This document shows positions 6,288 through 15,563 of a stretch of 39,031 nt of DNA, piece by piece. The stretch covers positions 1,167 through 40,197 of the forward strand of contig PLWQ01000008.1 in the NCBI GenBank assembly GCA_003165595.1, read 5' to 3'. Each line of letters opens with the position of its first letter. Positions within the stretch are counted from its first letter, which is position 1. The notes beneath the pieces are model-generated. The model saw nothing but the letters and a program-made list of their open reading frames with translations, was not told the DNA's origin and made no database searches. This stretch comes from Fibrobacterota bacterium (GTDB taxonomy: Bacteria > Fibrobacterota > Chitinivibrionia > Chitinivibrionales > FEN-1185). Both the position numbers and the translations under genes were made by a program.

Positions 6288-8963
6288 ATGCCTGCTTTCC
6301 ACTATTCCAGATACGCGGCATTTTTCGCGTGTGTTTGCACCGCGTTCTGCGCCGCATCGTTTGCCGCAGCCCCATCGGACACCGCGGTCAAGGCGCCTGC
6401 CGCACTCGCCGACACGGGAGCCGTGCGCGGGTCGCCTGTGCTGCACACCGATACGACTCGGACAGCGGCAGGCCCGCCGATCGCACCGGTAAAGCCCGCC
6501 AAGGGAAAGGCCCCCGGCGACACCTCAAAATCAAAAGGCCCAGCCGTGTACGATACCGTGTACTACGGCGCCGACGGCGGCTATATCGACTACGACGTCG
6601 AGAACAAGCAGCTCAAGCTTATCAATAACGCGGTTGTAAAGTATCAGGACATCACGCTCAACGCCGACTCGATTACCTACTACATGGAAGACGGCCTGCT
6701 TATCGCAAAGGGCAAGCCGCAGCTCGTTGAGAAACACGACACCACGGTCGGGGAATCCATGATTTACAACATAAAGACCAAACGCGGCAGGGTGAAGTAC
6801 GCCAGCGCGCACATGGACGACGCGTATTTTAACGGCAACAAGATTGTCAAAGCGGAAAACAACGACCTGTACATCGAAGAGGGTAACTACACCACCTGCG
6901 CCTTTGTCGACACTCCCGACTACTTTTTCTATGGAAAAACCATCAAGGTGATCCCCAACAGCGAGGTGATAAGCCGTCCCGTTGTGTTTGCGCTCGGCGA
7001 CGCGCCCGTTGCATGGCTCCCCTACTTTGCATTCCCGCTCGAGCGCAACCGCAAGAGCGGGCTTCTCACGCCCATCTGGGGCGGTCACCCGGAATCGGGC
7101 GGCTATCTTGACAACCTGGGATACTATTTTGTTCCCAACGATTACATTGACGCCACGGCCTGGATGCGGATCCAGGAATTCAACAACTTCGTTTTCAACG
7201 GCGCCACGCGATACGCGATGAAATACTGGCTGAGCGGCTCGCTCACGGGACAATACGCCAACGCCGGCACGTTTCTGAGCAGAAGCCAGCAATGGTCTCT
7301 GGATTATACGCACAACCAGAACATTACCCCCGACGGCAACACAACGCTGTCCGGCCGCGGAAGCATGGTTGGCACCAATTCGTTCTACACTACCTACTCC
7401 GAAGATTCAACCCAGATCCTCAACCAGAACCTCAACGCCAACATGTCGCTGTCGCAGAGAATACCGTCAATCAACGGGAGCGCGAATATTACGTGGAACA
7501 GGAATATGAACCTTTCCACCGGAGAAGTGAGCGAAGATCTCCCGAGTGCCAGTTTCAGCCTGCCGTCGCGCCCCCTTATTCCTTTTACACCGAAGGAGAA
7601 CGCCACCGACAAAGACAAGGAAGAAGAGGCCTGGTACAACAAAATCGATTATTCCTATTCGGCAAACGGGCTGCTGCGCAACTATTTCGCGGCGGGAGAC
7701 ACGGGCCAGAACTACCAGAGAAAGGCGCTGCTTCAGTCGTTCTCGCTTTCGTCGCCGCAAAACTTTTTCAAGTACATCACCGTGACTCCGAGTTTCAATG
7801 CGCAGGCATCAACGTTCGACATGTGGATGGACACCTCCGCGGGGACGGCGAAGAATGATACACAGTATATCCCCGACACAATTTATGACACCTTGACTCG
7901 GGCGCAGTGGTATGCGAAGTCTCCACAGCCCCATGTCTCCGATACCGTCTACACGTTCAACAGCCAGACTCAAAAGATCGATACCACGCTCAAGGCGGTC
8001 GACAGCGTGGCAACCATAAAGAGACCGCAATACAAGCAGCACAATGATTGGAGTACCGATTATTCATGGAACGCGGGCGTGAGCGTGGGCACGAACTTAT
8101 ACGGGGTCTTCCCGATTCACATTTTCAATTTTGCGGGACTGCGGCATACTTTCACGCCCTCCCTCAGTTACACCTATACGCCGAAACACGATCTTGATAA
8201 ACAATACACCCCCCTCGTGTCCTATGCTCCGGCCAAGGATAAACCCAGCCAGAGCGTCGGCATCAACATCAACAACGAATTCCAGGGAAAATTGCTTGAC
8301 AAACCGGCCGCACCCGGAGACAAACCGGCGGAGAAGAAAATCCAGCTTCTCACCGCGGCCGTTTCCACAGCCTACGATTTCGAGGCGCCGACGAGGAAAT
8401 TTAGCGATCTCTCCGTTTCGGCAAACACGGGGTACGAGGTCGTGCGCGTGGGGTACAGCTCCACGTTCTGGATGTACGACCAGAACGACCGGCTTTCGCT
8501 GCCGCTCCTGCATCAGTACAGTGTTTCCATTTCGCCGTCAAACTCCCTGTCGCTCCATGGCTCCTTGTGGGAGGGAGACAAGATTGCCGCGGACAGCCTG
8601 CAGCCTAAATTCGACCTTCATTACCTTCGGGCCGGCCCGCAGCAGTGGCAAGCGGGCATAAGCCCGCAGTACACGTTCTCGCAATCGCGCAACTCTCCCA
8701 CCGATCCGTTCATTACTACAAAGCAATACAGTTTGAGCACATCCGCATCCATCAATTTCACGCGCAACTGGTCGATGTCGTGGAGCAGCACTTACAATTT
8801 CGTCACGAACCAGTTCGTTGACCACGACGTACATTTCCACTACGAACAGGAATGCTGGGACATGCGCTTCGACTGGCGGCCGTCGGGGTATAATCCGGGA
8901 TACTACTTCCTGATAAACATCAAGAAGATTCCTGAACTCAAGTGGGAACAGCGGAATGATTGA
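6288..8963 (+). CDS. lptD: LptD-like outer-membrane LPS-assembly protein
   Basis: 891 residues from ATG 6288. A signal peptide ends near residue 28 (CAASFAAA), followed by an Ala/Pro/Thr-rich linker. An OstA/LptA-like beta-jellyroll (about 85-225: IDYDVENKQLKLINNAVV, ITLNADSITYY, AKGKPQL) comes next, then a long transmembrane beta-barrel with alternating aromatic strands to the C-terminus. PVAWLPYFAFPLERNRKSG is typical of LptD between jellyroll and barrel. LptD with LptE inserts lipopolysaccharide into the outer leaflet, so the cell is a diderm. An SD-like AAAGGAAG sits 17 bases before this ATG; an upstream TTG (6258) is possible but would spoil the signal peptide. No LptE candidate is evident nearby. 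Confidence 0.88.
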   Translation: MPAFHYSRYAAFFACVCTAFCAASFAAAPSDTAVKAPAALADTGAVRGSPVLHTDTTRTAAGPPIAPVKPAKGKAPGDTSKSKGPAVYDTVYYGADGGYIDYDVENKQLKLINNAVVKYQDITLNADSITYYMEDGLLIAKGKPQLVEKHDTTVGESMIYNIKTKRGRVKYASAHMDDAYFNGNKIVKAENNDLYIEEGNYTTCAFVDTPDYFFYGKTIKVIPNSEVISRPVVFALGDAPVAWLPYFAFPLERNRKSGLLTPIWGGHPESGGYLDNLGYYFVPNDYIDATAWMRIQEFNNFVFNGATRYAMKYWLSGSLTGQYANAGTFLSRSQQWSLDYTHNQNITPDGNTTLSGRGSMVGTNSFYTTYSEDSTQILNQNLNANMSLSQRIPSINGSANITWNRNMNLSTGEVSEDLPSASFSLPSRPLIPFTPKENATDKDKEEEAWYNKIDYSYSANGLLRNYFAAGDTGQNYQRKALLQSFSLSSPQNFFKYITVTPSFNAQASTFDMWMDTSAGTAKNDTQYIPDTIYDTLTRAQWYAKSPQPHVSDTVYTFNSQTQKIDTTLKAVDSVATIKRPQYKQHNDWSTDYSWNAGVSVGTNLYGVFPIHIFNFAGLRHTFTPSLSYTYTPKHDLDKQYTPLVSYAPAKDKPSQSVGININNEFQGKLLDKPAAPGDKPAEKKIQLLTAAVSTAYDFEAPTRKFSDLSVSANTGYEVVRVGYSSTFWMYDQNDRLSLPLLHQYSVSISPSNSLSLHGSLWEGDKIAADSLQPKFDLHYLRAGPQQWQAGISPQYTFSQSRNSPTDPFITTKQYSLSTSASINFTRNWSMSWSSTYNFVTNQFVDHDVHFHYEQECWDMRFDWRPSGYNPGYYFLINIKKIPELKWEQRND

Positions 8964-8995
8964 CGGTGGGAGCTGCGCGGGGAACGGCCTCACAA

Positions 8996-9979
8996 CTATA
9001 TTCGAAACTTCTCACACACTTCTTCACTCGCCGGCGCAGTCTCAATAACCCTCATGGTATCTCCCTTTGTCAAAACCACGGCGGCAAGGTCTTTTGTCCT
9101 TTCGCGGGTATACTTGACGAATATCGAACATGCGAGCAGCATTTCTTCCTCACTGCCCTCGCCGCGCACGAGTCCCGCCGGACCAAGGGCGTCGCGCAGC
9201 AGGATTTCGGTATCGTCCGGAAGGCGCAACGCACCCAGGGGATCGTTTTCCGTGTCGTCACGCGCCTGCACAAAACGGAGCGCAGAACTTATCCGGAAAT
9301 GCCTGCCGTAGGCGAGCAGCTTGAAATCGTTGAGGGAAAAATCCGGATTGTTGTTTGCCAGATCGGCATACCGCTCGGCTGTGCGCACGTGCGTGAGCAG
9401 GCACCCGCCCGCGGGCATGGGATAGGAAAGGTTGAACTTTGCCGCGTAGGCCATTTGTCCCTTGCGGCCGCGTCCCCAGAAGTCAAGCATATCCTCGCGC
9501 CGTACCCAGCCCCGTTCCTCCGGAATAGTGACCTTGAGAATCTTCGCGCACAGGGGCCGCAGGATCATTCCCTTGAGGCCGGTCTGCTTTTCTATTATGT
9601 CAAAACATTCCCGGCGCTGCGACATGGGACGCTGGCCCACCACCTCGCCGGTGACGATAAACGACGCGCCAACCTCGTCCATCACAACCGCGGCCTTCTT
9701 GATCCTGTGGATCCTGCAGTCGAGACAGGGATTGACGTTCTTGCCGAATCCGAATTGTCTCCCCTTGAACATTTCCAGATATTCTTGGCCCTCCTCTTCG
9801 ATTCGCAAGGGAACGGCAAGCGAAGCTGCGCGGGCCTTGATGACCTCGTGGCTGAGGCCGAGGCCGGAATAGAAGGGCAGTACATAGTGGAGGGCCAGAA
9901 CGTCGAAGCCCAGGCGCTGCATCAGGTGCACCGCAATCGTGGAGTCGAGGCCGCCGGAAAACATGACGAGGCATTTCAT
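8996..9979 (-). CDS. PP-loop ATPase, ThiI/MnmA-like tRNA-thiolation family
   Basis: 327 residues. The PP-loop SGGLDS is at 8-13, followed by NPCLDCRIHRIKKA (Cys85, Cys88) and TGEVVGQRPMSQ near 110-120, as in tRNA-thiouridylases of the MnmA/ThiI superfamily. PAGGCLLT places another Cys at 193. The C-terminal part (about 220-300: LAYGRHFRIS, LGPAGLVRG) resembles the NFACT-type RNA-binding domain found fused to such ATPases. The likely role is ATP-dependent thiolation or a related modification of tRNA in the cytoplasm. It is distinct from standard ThiI (no THUMP domain) and from MnmA in length. It converges with lptD, 32 bases apart. The substrate is not determined. Confidence 0.75.
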   Translation of the reverse strand: MKCLVMFSGGLDSTIAVHLMQRLGFDVLALHYVLPFYSGLGLSHEVIKARAASLAVPLRIEEEGQEYLEMFKGRQFGFGKNVNPCLDCRIHRIKKAAVVMDEVGASFIVTGEVVGQRPMSQRRECFDIIEKQTGLKGMILRPLCAKILKVTIPEERGWVRREDMLDFWGRGRKGQMAYAAKFNLSYPMPAGGCLLTHVRTAERYADLANNNPDFSLNDFKLLAYGRHFRISSALRFVQARDDTENDPLGALRLPDDTEILLRDALGPAGLVRGEGSEEEMLLACSIFVKYTRERTKDLAAVVLTKGDTMRVIETAPASEEVCEKFRI

Positions 9980-10119
9980 ACAGCAGAAAATATCTTACCG
10001 CAATGGCGTGAAGAACAAGTTATGGAGTTGAAAGTTTGCAGTTGACAGCTGACGGTCTACGCCGGCCTTGAGAGCGCGGTAGGAGAGGATCTTCGGCCGG
10101 CCTGCGCAGGAAGCGGGTG

Positions 10120-11622
10120 TTACCGGCCCGGATGCAGAAAATGCCGAGCCGCCAGCATCGGGCCGCGCGCAGGCGGGAACCGCCGGATGCCGCGGTCCAG
10201 CAGCCGATGCTTGTCGACACGCGAGAATCTTGCCGACGTGCGTGCACGCGCTTTTGCCAACCCCCATGCCGAAGCGGGTTGTACCGTGCGGCAGGCGGCT
10301 GTGAGGCTGCTCAATGCCGATTTCTTGTAGTTCTCTATGGTGAAAACATAACTGGTTGCCTGCTCGATATAGATATTGTTGACCGTATCGTTGATATACG
10401 CAAATCCGGTCGAATCGACGGCGGGTGGCAGTACGATATTCCGTTTCTTGTTGACAAGGCTCGCGTAATTTGCAAAGAACGTCGCCGCAGCAGCAGCCGA
10501 TGAATCGCGCCAGTACGTATACCATACCATTCGCAGGGTGTCCGTCTGCAGGTCCCGGAACACGAACGACTCGTCGGCCGTCATCCCGTTCGGGATATCC
10601 CGGAAAGCGGCAAAATCCCATTCCCTGAACATGACGTCCGCCAGCAATTCCCCGAGCTGATCATCGTCCTCGATTAAGTTCGATTGCACGATGACGCTGT
10701 CCAATGCTTGCGTATTGAGAACATACTCGTTGGTGGCGGAATATTCCTGTGGGTGAAGGACTTCCAGCATCCGCAGCGGAAGCACGGGAAAAATGGTATT
10801 GTCGATGATGGACCAGTTCATGCCGGCAATCGCGTTAATGAATCTGGGGCCGTACGAAAAATATTCCCACTGCAAGGGCATATTCGTGAGCATGGGCTCG
10901 CCGTGCTGATGCATGGTATCCAGATCCGCATCCGCACCGATTTGTTCCTGGTTGAGGAAGTTGACTACGGGCGTTGACGTCGTGGGATAGGCGCCGCTAT
11001 TCAGGAAAAAATAATAGTAATCCATCAGAAGCTCAGCTTCGCCCTCGATCACGTAGTCGGTGGCATAATACATGTCGGAAGGCGCATAGGGATTATTGAT
11101 AGTGTCAAGACCGAAATACTGGTCTTGCAGTGCATGGACGAATTCGTGGAACAGCGTGAGGGAATCTTCGAATGCCAACCCGGTTGCCGTATCGGCGAGA
11201 ATCACATAAAGGGAATCCGTACCGGGAACGTAGAAGCCGGCGGTCCCGCTCGCAATGGTTGAGTCGTAACTCGAATAGTAGTCGGCGCCGGGCCGCAGCA
11301 GGCCTTCGAGCCTGAGTATGTTGTTGTAAAGATTCTTGGTGCTTTGCGGAATCGTGTCGAACTGATTGCCCACCTGGGCCGCATATTGTGACTGGGTAAA
11401 GACGCTTACAAAGACCTTCCGTTTGTAATTCTTACCCCTGAAACGCTGGACCGCCAGCCGAATCGAATCAGCGGCAGCCATGACCTTGGCTTTGAGTGTG
11501 GTAGGCTGACCACCCGGTTGCACGGGAATAGTGACTTTTTCCGAGTCGTTTGTGCAGCTGAGAAGAATGAGAATCAATGGGATCAGCAGGATGGCAAACA
11601 CAAACACTTTTCTCTTTTTCAT
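10120..11622 (-). CDS. zinc-metalloprotease-like lipoprotein
   Basis: 500 residues from ATG 11622, preceded by AGGAG at 5-6 bases. The signal peptide ends in LLSC, so Cys23 should be lipidated. HEFVH (159-163) in LTLFHEFVHALQDQYF is a HExxH zinc site, and EGEAELLMDY (193-202) supplies the probable third ligand, giving a gluzincin arrangement. The protein should sit in the periplasm or on the surface. The last 60 residues are unusually Arg/Ala-rich and more GC-biased than the body, so the true C-terminus may have been altered by a frameshift; I cannot confirm this. It stands alone between two unrelated genes. The substrate is unknown. Confidence 0.8.
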   Translation of the reverse strand: MKKRKVFVFAILLIPLILILLSCTNDSEKVTIPVQPGGQPTTLKAKVMAAADSIRLAVQRFRGKNYKRKVFVSVFTQSQYAAQVGNQFDTIPQSTKNLYNNILRLEGLLRPGADYYSSYDSTIASGTAGFYVPGTDSLYVILADTATGLAFEDSLTLFHEFVHALQDQYFGLDTINNPYAPSDMYYATDYVIEGEAELLMDYYYFFLNSGAYPTTSTPVVNFLNQEQIGADADLDTMHQHGEPMLTNMPLQWEYFSYGPRFINAIAGMNWSIIDNTIFPVLPLRMLEVLHPQEYSATNEYVLNTQALDSVIVQSNLIEDDDQLGELLADVMFREWDFAAFRDIPNGMTADESFVFRDLQTDTLRMVWYTYWRDSSAAAAATFFANYASLVNKKRNIVLPPAVDSTGFAYINDTVNNIYIEQATSYVFTIENYKKSALSSLTAACRTVQPASAWGLAKARARTSARFSRVDKHRLLDRGIRRFPPARGPMLAARHFLHPGR

Positions 11623-11888
11623 CGAGGCTCCTCTCGGGTTTGTCGCTACCCAAAAATACACGAAACTGGGGCACGGATGACGGATATTGCCATTTATTGG
11701 ACCCACTACGAGGCACCTTGTTACTAAGAAAAGCTGAAGCAAACCGAATTGGTGTCCGATCAGCAAACAAGGAGAGGACCGCGTTCTGCCAAAGCAGGGG
11801 GGCAGCGAGCCTCGAACCGAGTTTCGTACCAGTCGCAATGCACAACTCGCGGCAGACCCGATCGATCGCCAAAAGGAGGACCTTAGCC

Positions 11889-12611
11889 ATGGCAGTGCAA
11901 AACCAGATTGTCATACTCAAATCCGGATCAAAGAATTGGAACATGTGGAGAGCCCTTAACAATGCCGGCAAGGCAGATTTCGGAAACGCCCTGCTGCAGG
12001 GGGCCGACCTGAAAGGCGCAGACCTGAGGAATGCCGATTTTTCAAAAGCAAATTTGCGGTCAGCTGATCTTTCCGGAGCCAACCTCGGAGAAGCAAACCT
12101 GTGGGGAGCAGACCTTTGCGGGGCTAATTTGGTAGAAGCAAGCCTCTGGGGAGCCGACCTTGCAAGAGCCGATCTCAGTGAAGCAAATTGTTCCGGGGCG
12201 AACCTGTGGGAAGCAGATCTTTCAAAAGCCAATTTGCGAAAAGCTGACCTTTCGAGAACCAGCCTCTGGGAGGCAAATCTTTCCGGAGCCGATCTTCGCG
12301 GCACGAATCTCGAAGGCGCCAACCTTGAGGGAGTCGACCTGAGCGGAGCCGACCTCAGGGGAGCCAACCTTTGCGGGGCCGATCTGTCCAAAGCCCGCAT
12401 CCGGGAAGTTCACTTTTGGAAAGCCGACCTCAAGACCGTCAAATCGTTTTACAAAGCGGAGCTTGATCCGGGAATCCTGTTCCAGATAAAACCCACCTGG
12501 CCCGAAAAGCTGGCGACCATCCGCAGCGCCGAGACGGTTGAATGGTTTCTCGACAGAACGCTCCTTGAGCAGATCAAGAAGCCCGAATGGCGAGGCTGGC
12601 AAACCGAATAG
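11889..12611 (+). CDS. pentapeptide-repeat protein
   Basis: 240 residues from ATG 11889, with a strong AAAAGGAGGA 8 bases upstream; the longer open frame on the 5' side is not supported. After a short N-terminus, residues about 35-170 are near-perfect A(D/N)LxX repeats (for example GADLKGADLRNADFSKANLR), forming a right-handed quadrilateral beta-helix. A C-terminal segment of about 65 residues (PTWPEKLATIRSAETVEWFL) is non-repetitive and probably caps the helix or mediates oligomerisation. Such helices can mimic DNA (Qnr/MfpA type) or act as scaffolds, but this protein has extra Trp and Ser at repeat positions and no diagnostic motif. There is no signal peptide, so it is probably cytoplasmic. 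Confidence 0.9.
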   Translation: MAVQNQIVILKSGSKNWNMWRALNNAGKADFGNALLQGADLKGADLRNADFSKANLRSADLSGANLGEANLWGADLCGANLVEASLWGADLARADLSEANCSGANLWEADLSKANLRKADLSRTSLWEANLSGADLRGTNLEGANLEGVDLSGADLRGANLCGADLSKARIREVHFWKADLKTVKSFYKAELDPGILFQIKPTWPEKLATIRSAETVEWFLDRTLLEQIKKPEWRGWQTE

Positions 12612-12807
12612 CCAGCGCACAGAGGCGAGTGGTTCCAATTTACGTTTCCCTTCATGTTCCCTGCGCATTTGCTGACGGCGTGGTCTGTTTTCGAGAAAGC
12701 GCCACAGGCTTCTCTCTGATGCTTGTTCGCGCTGCACAAAATCAACAGGGAGACGCTTTGTGCGGAAATCGGCAGGAGATTGAGCTGGCTATCCGGTCCG
12801 GTCCCTC

Positions 12808-14196
12808 TTATCCGGGCACCGCATTCGAATGACCCCTGGACACGTCGAAATTCTCGTAGGTCTTCCGGTCGAAGCGGAGCGTGTTGATCCGAAACACCAT
12901 ATTGCTGATAAGGGTGACGAATGGATTTCGAAAATGCCACAGGCTGCTGTTCGTGCGCCTCAGAATATGCGGGTATGCGTAGAAATTCCTGTAGCAACTG
13001 TCCTTTTCGCTGAGCATGTCACTCCAGGTGAGGTGCATGTACTTTGCAACAGGGAACGTGAGCGTGTAATACTTCCAGTCGTTGGGAAAATCGTTCGCGG
13101 TGATCCGGTTTTCCGATAGCATCTTGTTCCACAGGTCGGTGCCCGGCAGCGGGGTGAGAAACATCACGTTGAGCGCGTCGAGACCGTAGCTCCGCGCGGC
13201 GCGCGCGATATCCCTGCCGATGTACTTTTTGTCAATATCAAGCCCTATGATGAACGATCCAACCGCATTAATGCCGTGTTTCTGGATGCGGCGTATGGAG
13301 GCCTTCATGTTCCTGCCGTGCTGGATGTTGAATTTCTTGTGGATTTCCTCGAGGCCTTCCTTCTTGACCGATTCAAACCCGATGAACACGCCGAAACAGC
13401 CGGCTGCCGCGGCAAGCCTGAGAAGTTCGTCATCATCCGCCATGTTGATGGTGACCTGCGCAATCCATTTTTTGTTGAGCTTTGCCGCAATCATCTGCCG
13501 GAACATCTCTTTGGTATGTTCAACCTGATCGGCCCGCGTGCCGATCAGGTTGTCGTCAACGATCAGGATATGTTTTTCCTTCATCAATTTGAATTCTTCA
13601 ATCACGTTTGCAATGGGCCGCCGTCTGAAATGCCCGCCGTTAAAGGCAGTAACGCTGCAGAAGCTGCACGCAAGCGGGCACCCGCGGGAAATCTGGATGG
13701 AGCCGAAGAAATAACCGTGCGGCAGCAGGTCGTGCCGGGCCGCGGGAACGCAGGCCAGGTCCTGGCGTTCTCCTTTGTACACAGGTTTGAGCGAGCCGTT
13801 GCGGACATCGGCAAGCACCTGCGACCAGACGCCTTCCGCTTCCCCGCACACCACGGAGTCCACGTTCTTCCCTGCCTCCTCGGCGCACATGGAGGCGTGG
13901 ATGCCGCCCATGACCACGGGGACTTTGCGTGCGCGAAATTCGGCGGCCACGGCATAGGCCCGCTGCGCCTGCGACGTAAACGCCGAAATGCCCACGAGGT
14001 CGGGCTGCGGGAGTTTCGAGTAATCGGGCTTGCCGAAATTCTCGTCAAATACCGTGATGTCCCATTCCTTGGGAGTAAGGCCCGCGAGCACGAGAAGACC
14101 CAGCGGTTTCCACGCAGTAAACCTGTTCCAATGACTTTCCTTGGATTTGGCCAGACTGACAAGCGGATTACTTGGATTTATGAGGTAGAGTATCAT
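12808..14196 (-). CDS. B12-binding-type radical SAM protein
   Basis: 462 residues. The N-terminal 140 residues form a cobalamin-binding-like Rossmann domain (LVGISAFTSQAQRAYAVAAE, VVMGGIHASM) but lack the DxHxxG cobalamin-ligand motif. The radical SAM cluster CPLACSFC (Cys173, 177, 180) follows, then the SAM-binding barrel (ILIVDDNLIGTR, FIGFESVKKEG, GSFIIGLD) and a C-terminal region of the type seen in hopanoid-, bacteriochlorophyll- or lipid-modifying members. It probably methylates or rearranges a lipid or other small molecule. No biosynthetic neighbours point to a substrate. The start codon has no SD and lies 11 bases after a TATAAT (14207-14212), so translation may be near-leaderless. 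Confidence 0.87.
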   Translation of the reverse strand: MILYLINPSNPLVSLAKSKESHWNRFTAWKPLGLLVLAGLTPKEWDITVFDENFGKPDYSKLPQPDLVGISAFTSQAQRAYAVAAEFRARKVPVVMGGIHASMCAEEAGKNVDSVVCGEAEGVWSQVLADVRNGSLKPVYKGERQDLACVPAARHDLLPHGYFFGSIQISRGCPLACSFCSVTAFNGGHFRRRPIANVIEEFKLMKEKHILIVDDNLIGTRADQVEHTKEMFRQMIAAKLNKKWIAQVTINMADDDELLRLAAAAGCFGVFIGFESVKKEGLEEIHKKFNIQHGRNMKASIRRIQKHGINAVGSFIIGLDIDKKYIGRDIARAARSYGLDALNVMFLTPLPGTDLWNKMLSENRITANDFPNDWKYYTLTFPVAKYMHLTWSDMLSEKDSCYRNFYAYPHILRRTNSSLWHFRNPFVTLISNMVFRINTLRFDRKTYENFDVSRGHSNAVPG

Positions 14197-14206
14197 TATA
14201 GCTGGA

Positions 14207-14212
14207 ATTATA
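14207..14212 (-). promoter_or_regulatory. -10 element just upstream of the radical SAM gene
   Basis: A perfect TATAAT on the minus strand ends 11 bases before the ATG at 14196. No TTGACA-like -35 is found at 16-18 bases. If it is used, the transcript leader would be only about five bases, consistent with the absence of an SD. This is a prediction only. Confidence 0.4.
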
Positions 14213-14397
14213 ATATATGTCCGGCAGAGGGGGTACCGGTAAAAAAATTGGTTTTTCTAAAGGATTTCAATCCACAGCGCAGGGCCTGTCGGCTCCGCGG
14301 GCGGGAAATAGGCCCAGGGCTTCGGCGGGCAATTCGCATTAATCAATAGCGGGCGATACATCAGCCCCGTTGGAAAACTCGGCAGATACCGGACTCG

Positions 14398-14856
14398 TCA
14401 TGGGAAAACGCCGGTCTCTTTAAGGGTAGCAAGTTGCTGGGATTTTGCCAGCTTGAGGGCAAAGTCCTTTGCAGCAGACAATTCCTGTCCGGTGGGATGC
14501 TTCCTGTTGAATATCCACCACGCTTTCCCCGGGCAGGAGAAGCATTCCGGCGCAACCGGGATGCCTTGATCGCCGAGCAATTTCTTCAGGACCGCGTTTG
14601 CCTTGTCCTGCCCGCCGAAAGTACTGAACACGGCCGCTTTCTTGATGCTCGATCCCTTGAGAGATTTGATGAACTCTTTCATTTCTTTGTGAACAGTCCC
14701 GGCGTAAAATCCATCGCCGATGAAAAGCAAATCCGCGGCATCCGCAGGCGGGGAGTTCTCAATAGGCAATGCCACCGTTCCGACAGCCGCAGCAATCGCT
14801 TCGGCGACCTTCCGGGTGTTTCCGGTTGTGGTATGATAGATGACCTTGCAATTCAT
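14398..14856 (-). CDS. flavodoxin-like FMN protein
   Basis: 152 residues from ATG 14856, with TAGGAGGT at good spacing. The N-terminal VIYHTTTGNTRKVAEAIA holds the FMN phosphate-binding loop TxTGNT. LLFIGDGFYAGTVHKEMKEF supplies the 50s-type loop and AVFSTFGGQDKANAVL the third FMN contact. Length matches short-chain flavodoxins. The cysteines in ECFSCPGKAWW near residue 115 are unusual and might be redox-active. Flavodoxins shuttle single electrons; the adjacent radical SAM enzyme needs reduced electron donors, so a partnership is possible but only inferred. The two genes are co-directional, 200 bases apart. Confidence 0.85.
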   Translation of the reverse strand: MNCKVIYHTTTGNTRKVAEAIAAAVGTVALPIENSPPADAADLLFIGDGFYAGTVHKEMKEFIKSLKGSSIKKAAVFSTFGGQDKANAVLKKLLGDQGIPVAPECFSCPGKAWWIFNRKHPTGQELSAAKDFALKLAKSQQLATLKETGVFP

Positions 14857-14896
14857 GTCGCAACCTCCTATTGATAAATGAAATTTAGTCCACGTT

Positions 14897-15229
14897 TCAA
14901 GCCGCAAGTGTCACCTGAATTGTCCGGCCTTTCTTCCTTGCGACGATAAGTGTTTCGTACCCCACCGAATGGAGAATCCGGTTGAACAGGTCAAGCCTTG
15001 GCAGCGTCTTGGATGTTCCCGTTTCTATCCGCGCAATTACCGATTGCGTGACATTCGCTTTTTCCGCAAGCTGCAACTGTGAAATATTCTCCTGTTTCCG
15101 AATATCTTTGAGCATTTTTGCCAGTTTTGTTTTCTCGACATGCTCATCGACGGCTTTCCTGAAAGCCGGGTCCTTTTCCCATTCCTTGATGGTTTCAAAA
15201 ACTGAAGACCCGATATGTTTCTTGTTCAT
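14897..15229 (-). CDS. HigA-like antitoxin, XRE-family helix-turn-helix
   Basis: 110 residues. The helix-turn-helix spans about 35-90: LAKMLKDIRKQENISQLQLA, then VTQSVIARIETGTSKTLPRL. In HigBA pairs of this toxin-first type the antitoxin binds the toxin and represses the shared promoter. ATG 15229 has AAGGAGGT closely upstream, and its ATGA overlaps the stop of the toxin frame by four bases. The antitoxin frame is intact even though the toxin is frameshifted, so it may now act as a stand-alone repressor. A matching inverted repeat lies in the promoter (15567-15582). Confidence 0.88.
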   Translation of the reverse strand: MNKKHIGSSVFETIKEWEKDPAFRKAVDEHVEKTKLAKMLKDIRKQENISQLQLAEKANVTQSVIARIETGTSKTLPRLDLFNRILHSVGYETLIVARKKGRTIQVTLAA

Positions 15230-15551
15230 AGCACCTCCTTCATTCTCTTGTAAGCAAGATCAACGTCTCCGCGTTGCGATCCCTGTTTTTGTTTCTTGCA
15301 AGCATGAAGAAATATCACGCCCTTTCCGCTGACAACACAATAGAATATTCTTTGCTGGTGCCGCGTGCCTGTTTTTATCTCCCATAATTTTCCTGCAATT
15401 TTCGAGTAATTATCGGCACGTCAAATATACCGAACTGCGCAATAAGCCTTATGTCGCCCGCAATTGAAACCCGGTCTTCCACCGGCAGGCCTTCGATATA
15501 TTCCCGCACCGGCTCCCTGCCCGACGATGTTCTGTAGTAACATACGTTCAT
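15226..15551 (-). pseudogene. HigB/RelE-like toxin (Gp49 family) with one-base frameshift
   Basis: From ATG 15551 (AAGGAG 5 bases upstream) the protein reads MNVCYYRTSSGREPVREYIE, then GLPVEDRVSIAGDI and FGIFDVPIITRK, then shifts and stops. Read in the next frame from the A-run at 15399-15402, it continues without further damage: KIAGKLWEIKTGTRHQQRIF, YCVVSGKGVIFLHACKK, then DVDLAYKRMKEVL and a stop overlapping the antitoxin start. Adding one A to the run would restore a 108-residue phage-Gp49/HigB-type toxin, an mRNA interferase family. The lesion is a single missing base in a homopolymer, so phase variation, recent inactivation or sequencing error are all possible. Confidence 0.85.
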
Positions 15552-15563
15552 GCTCACTCCTTT

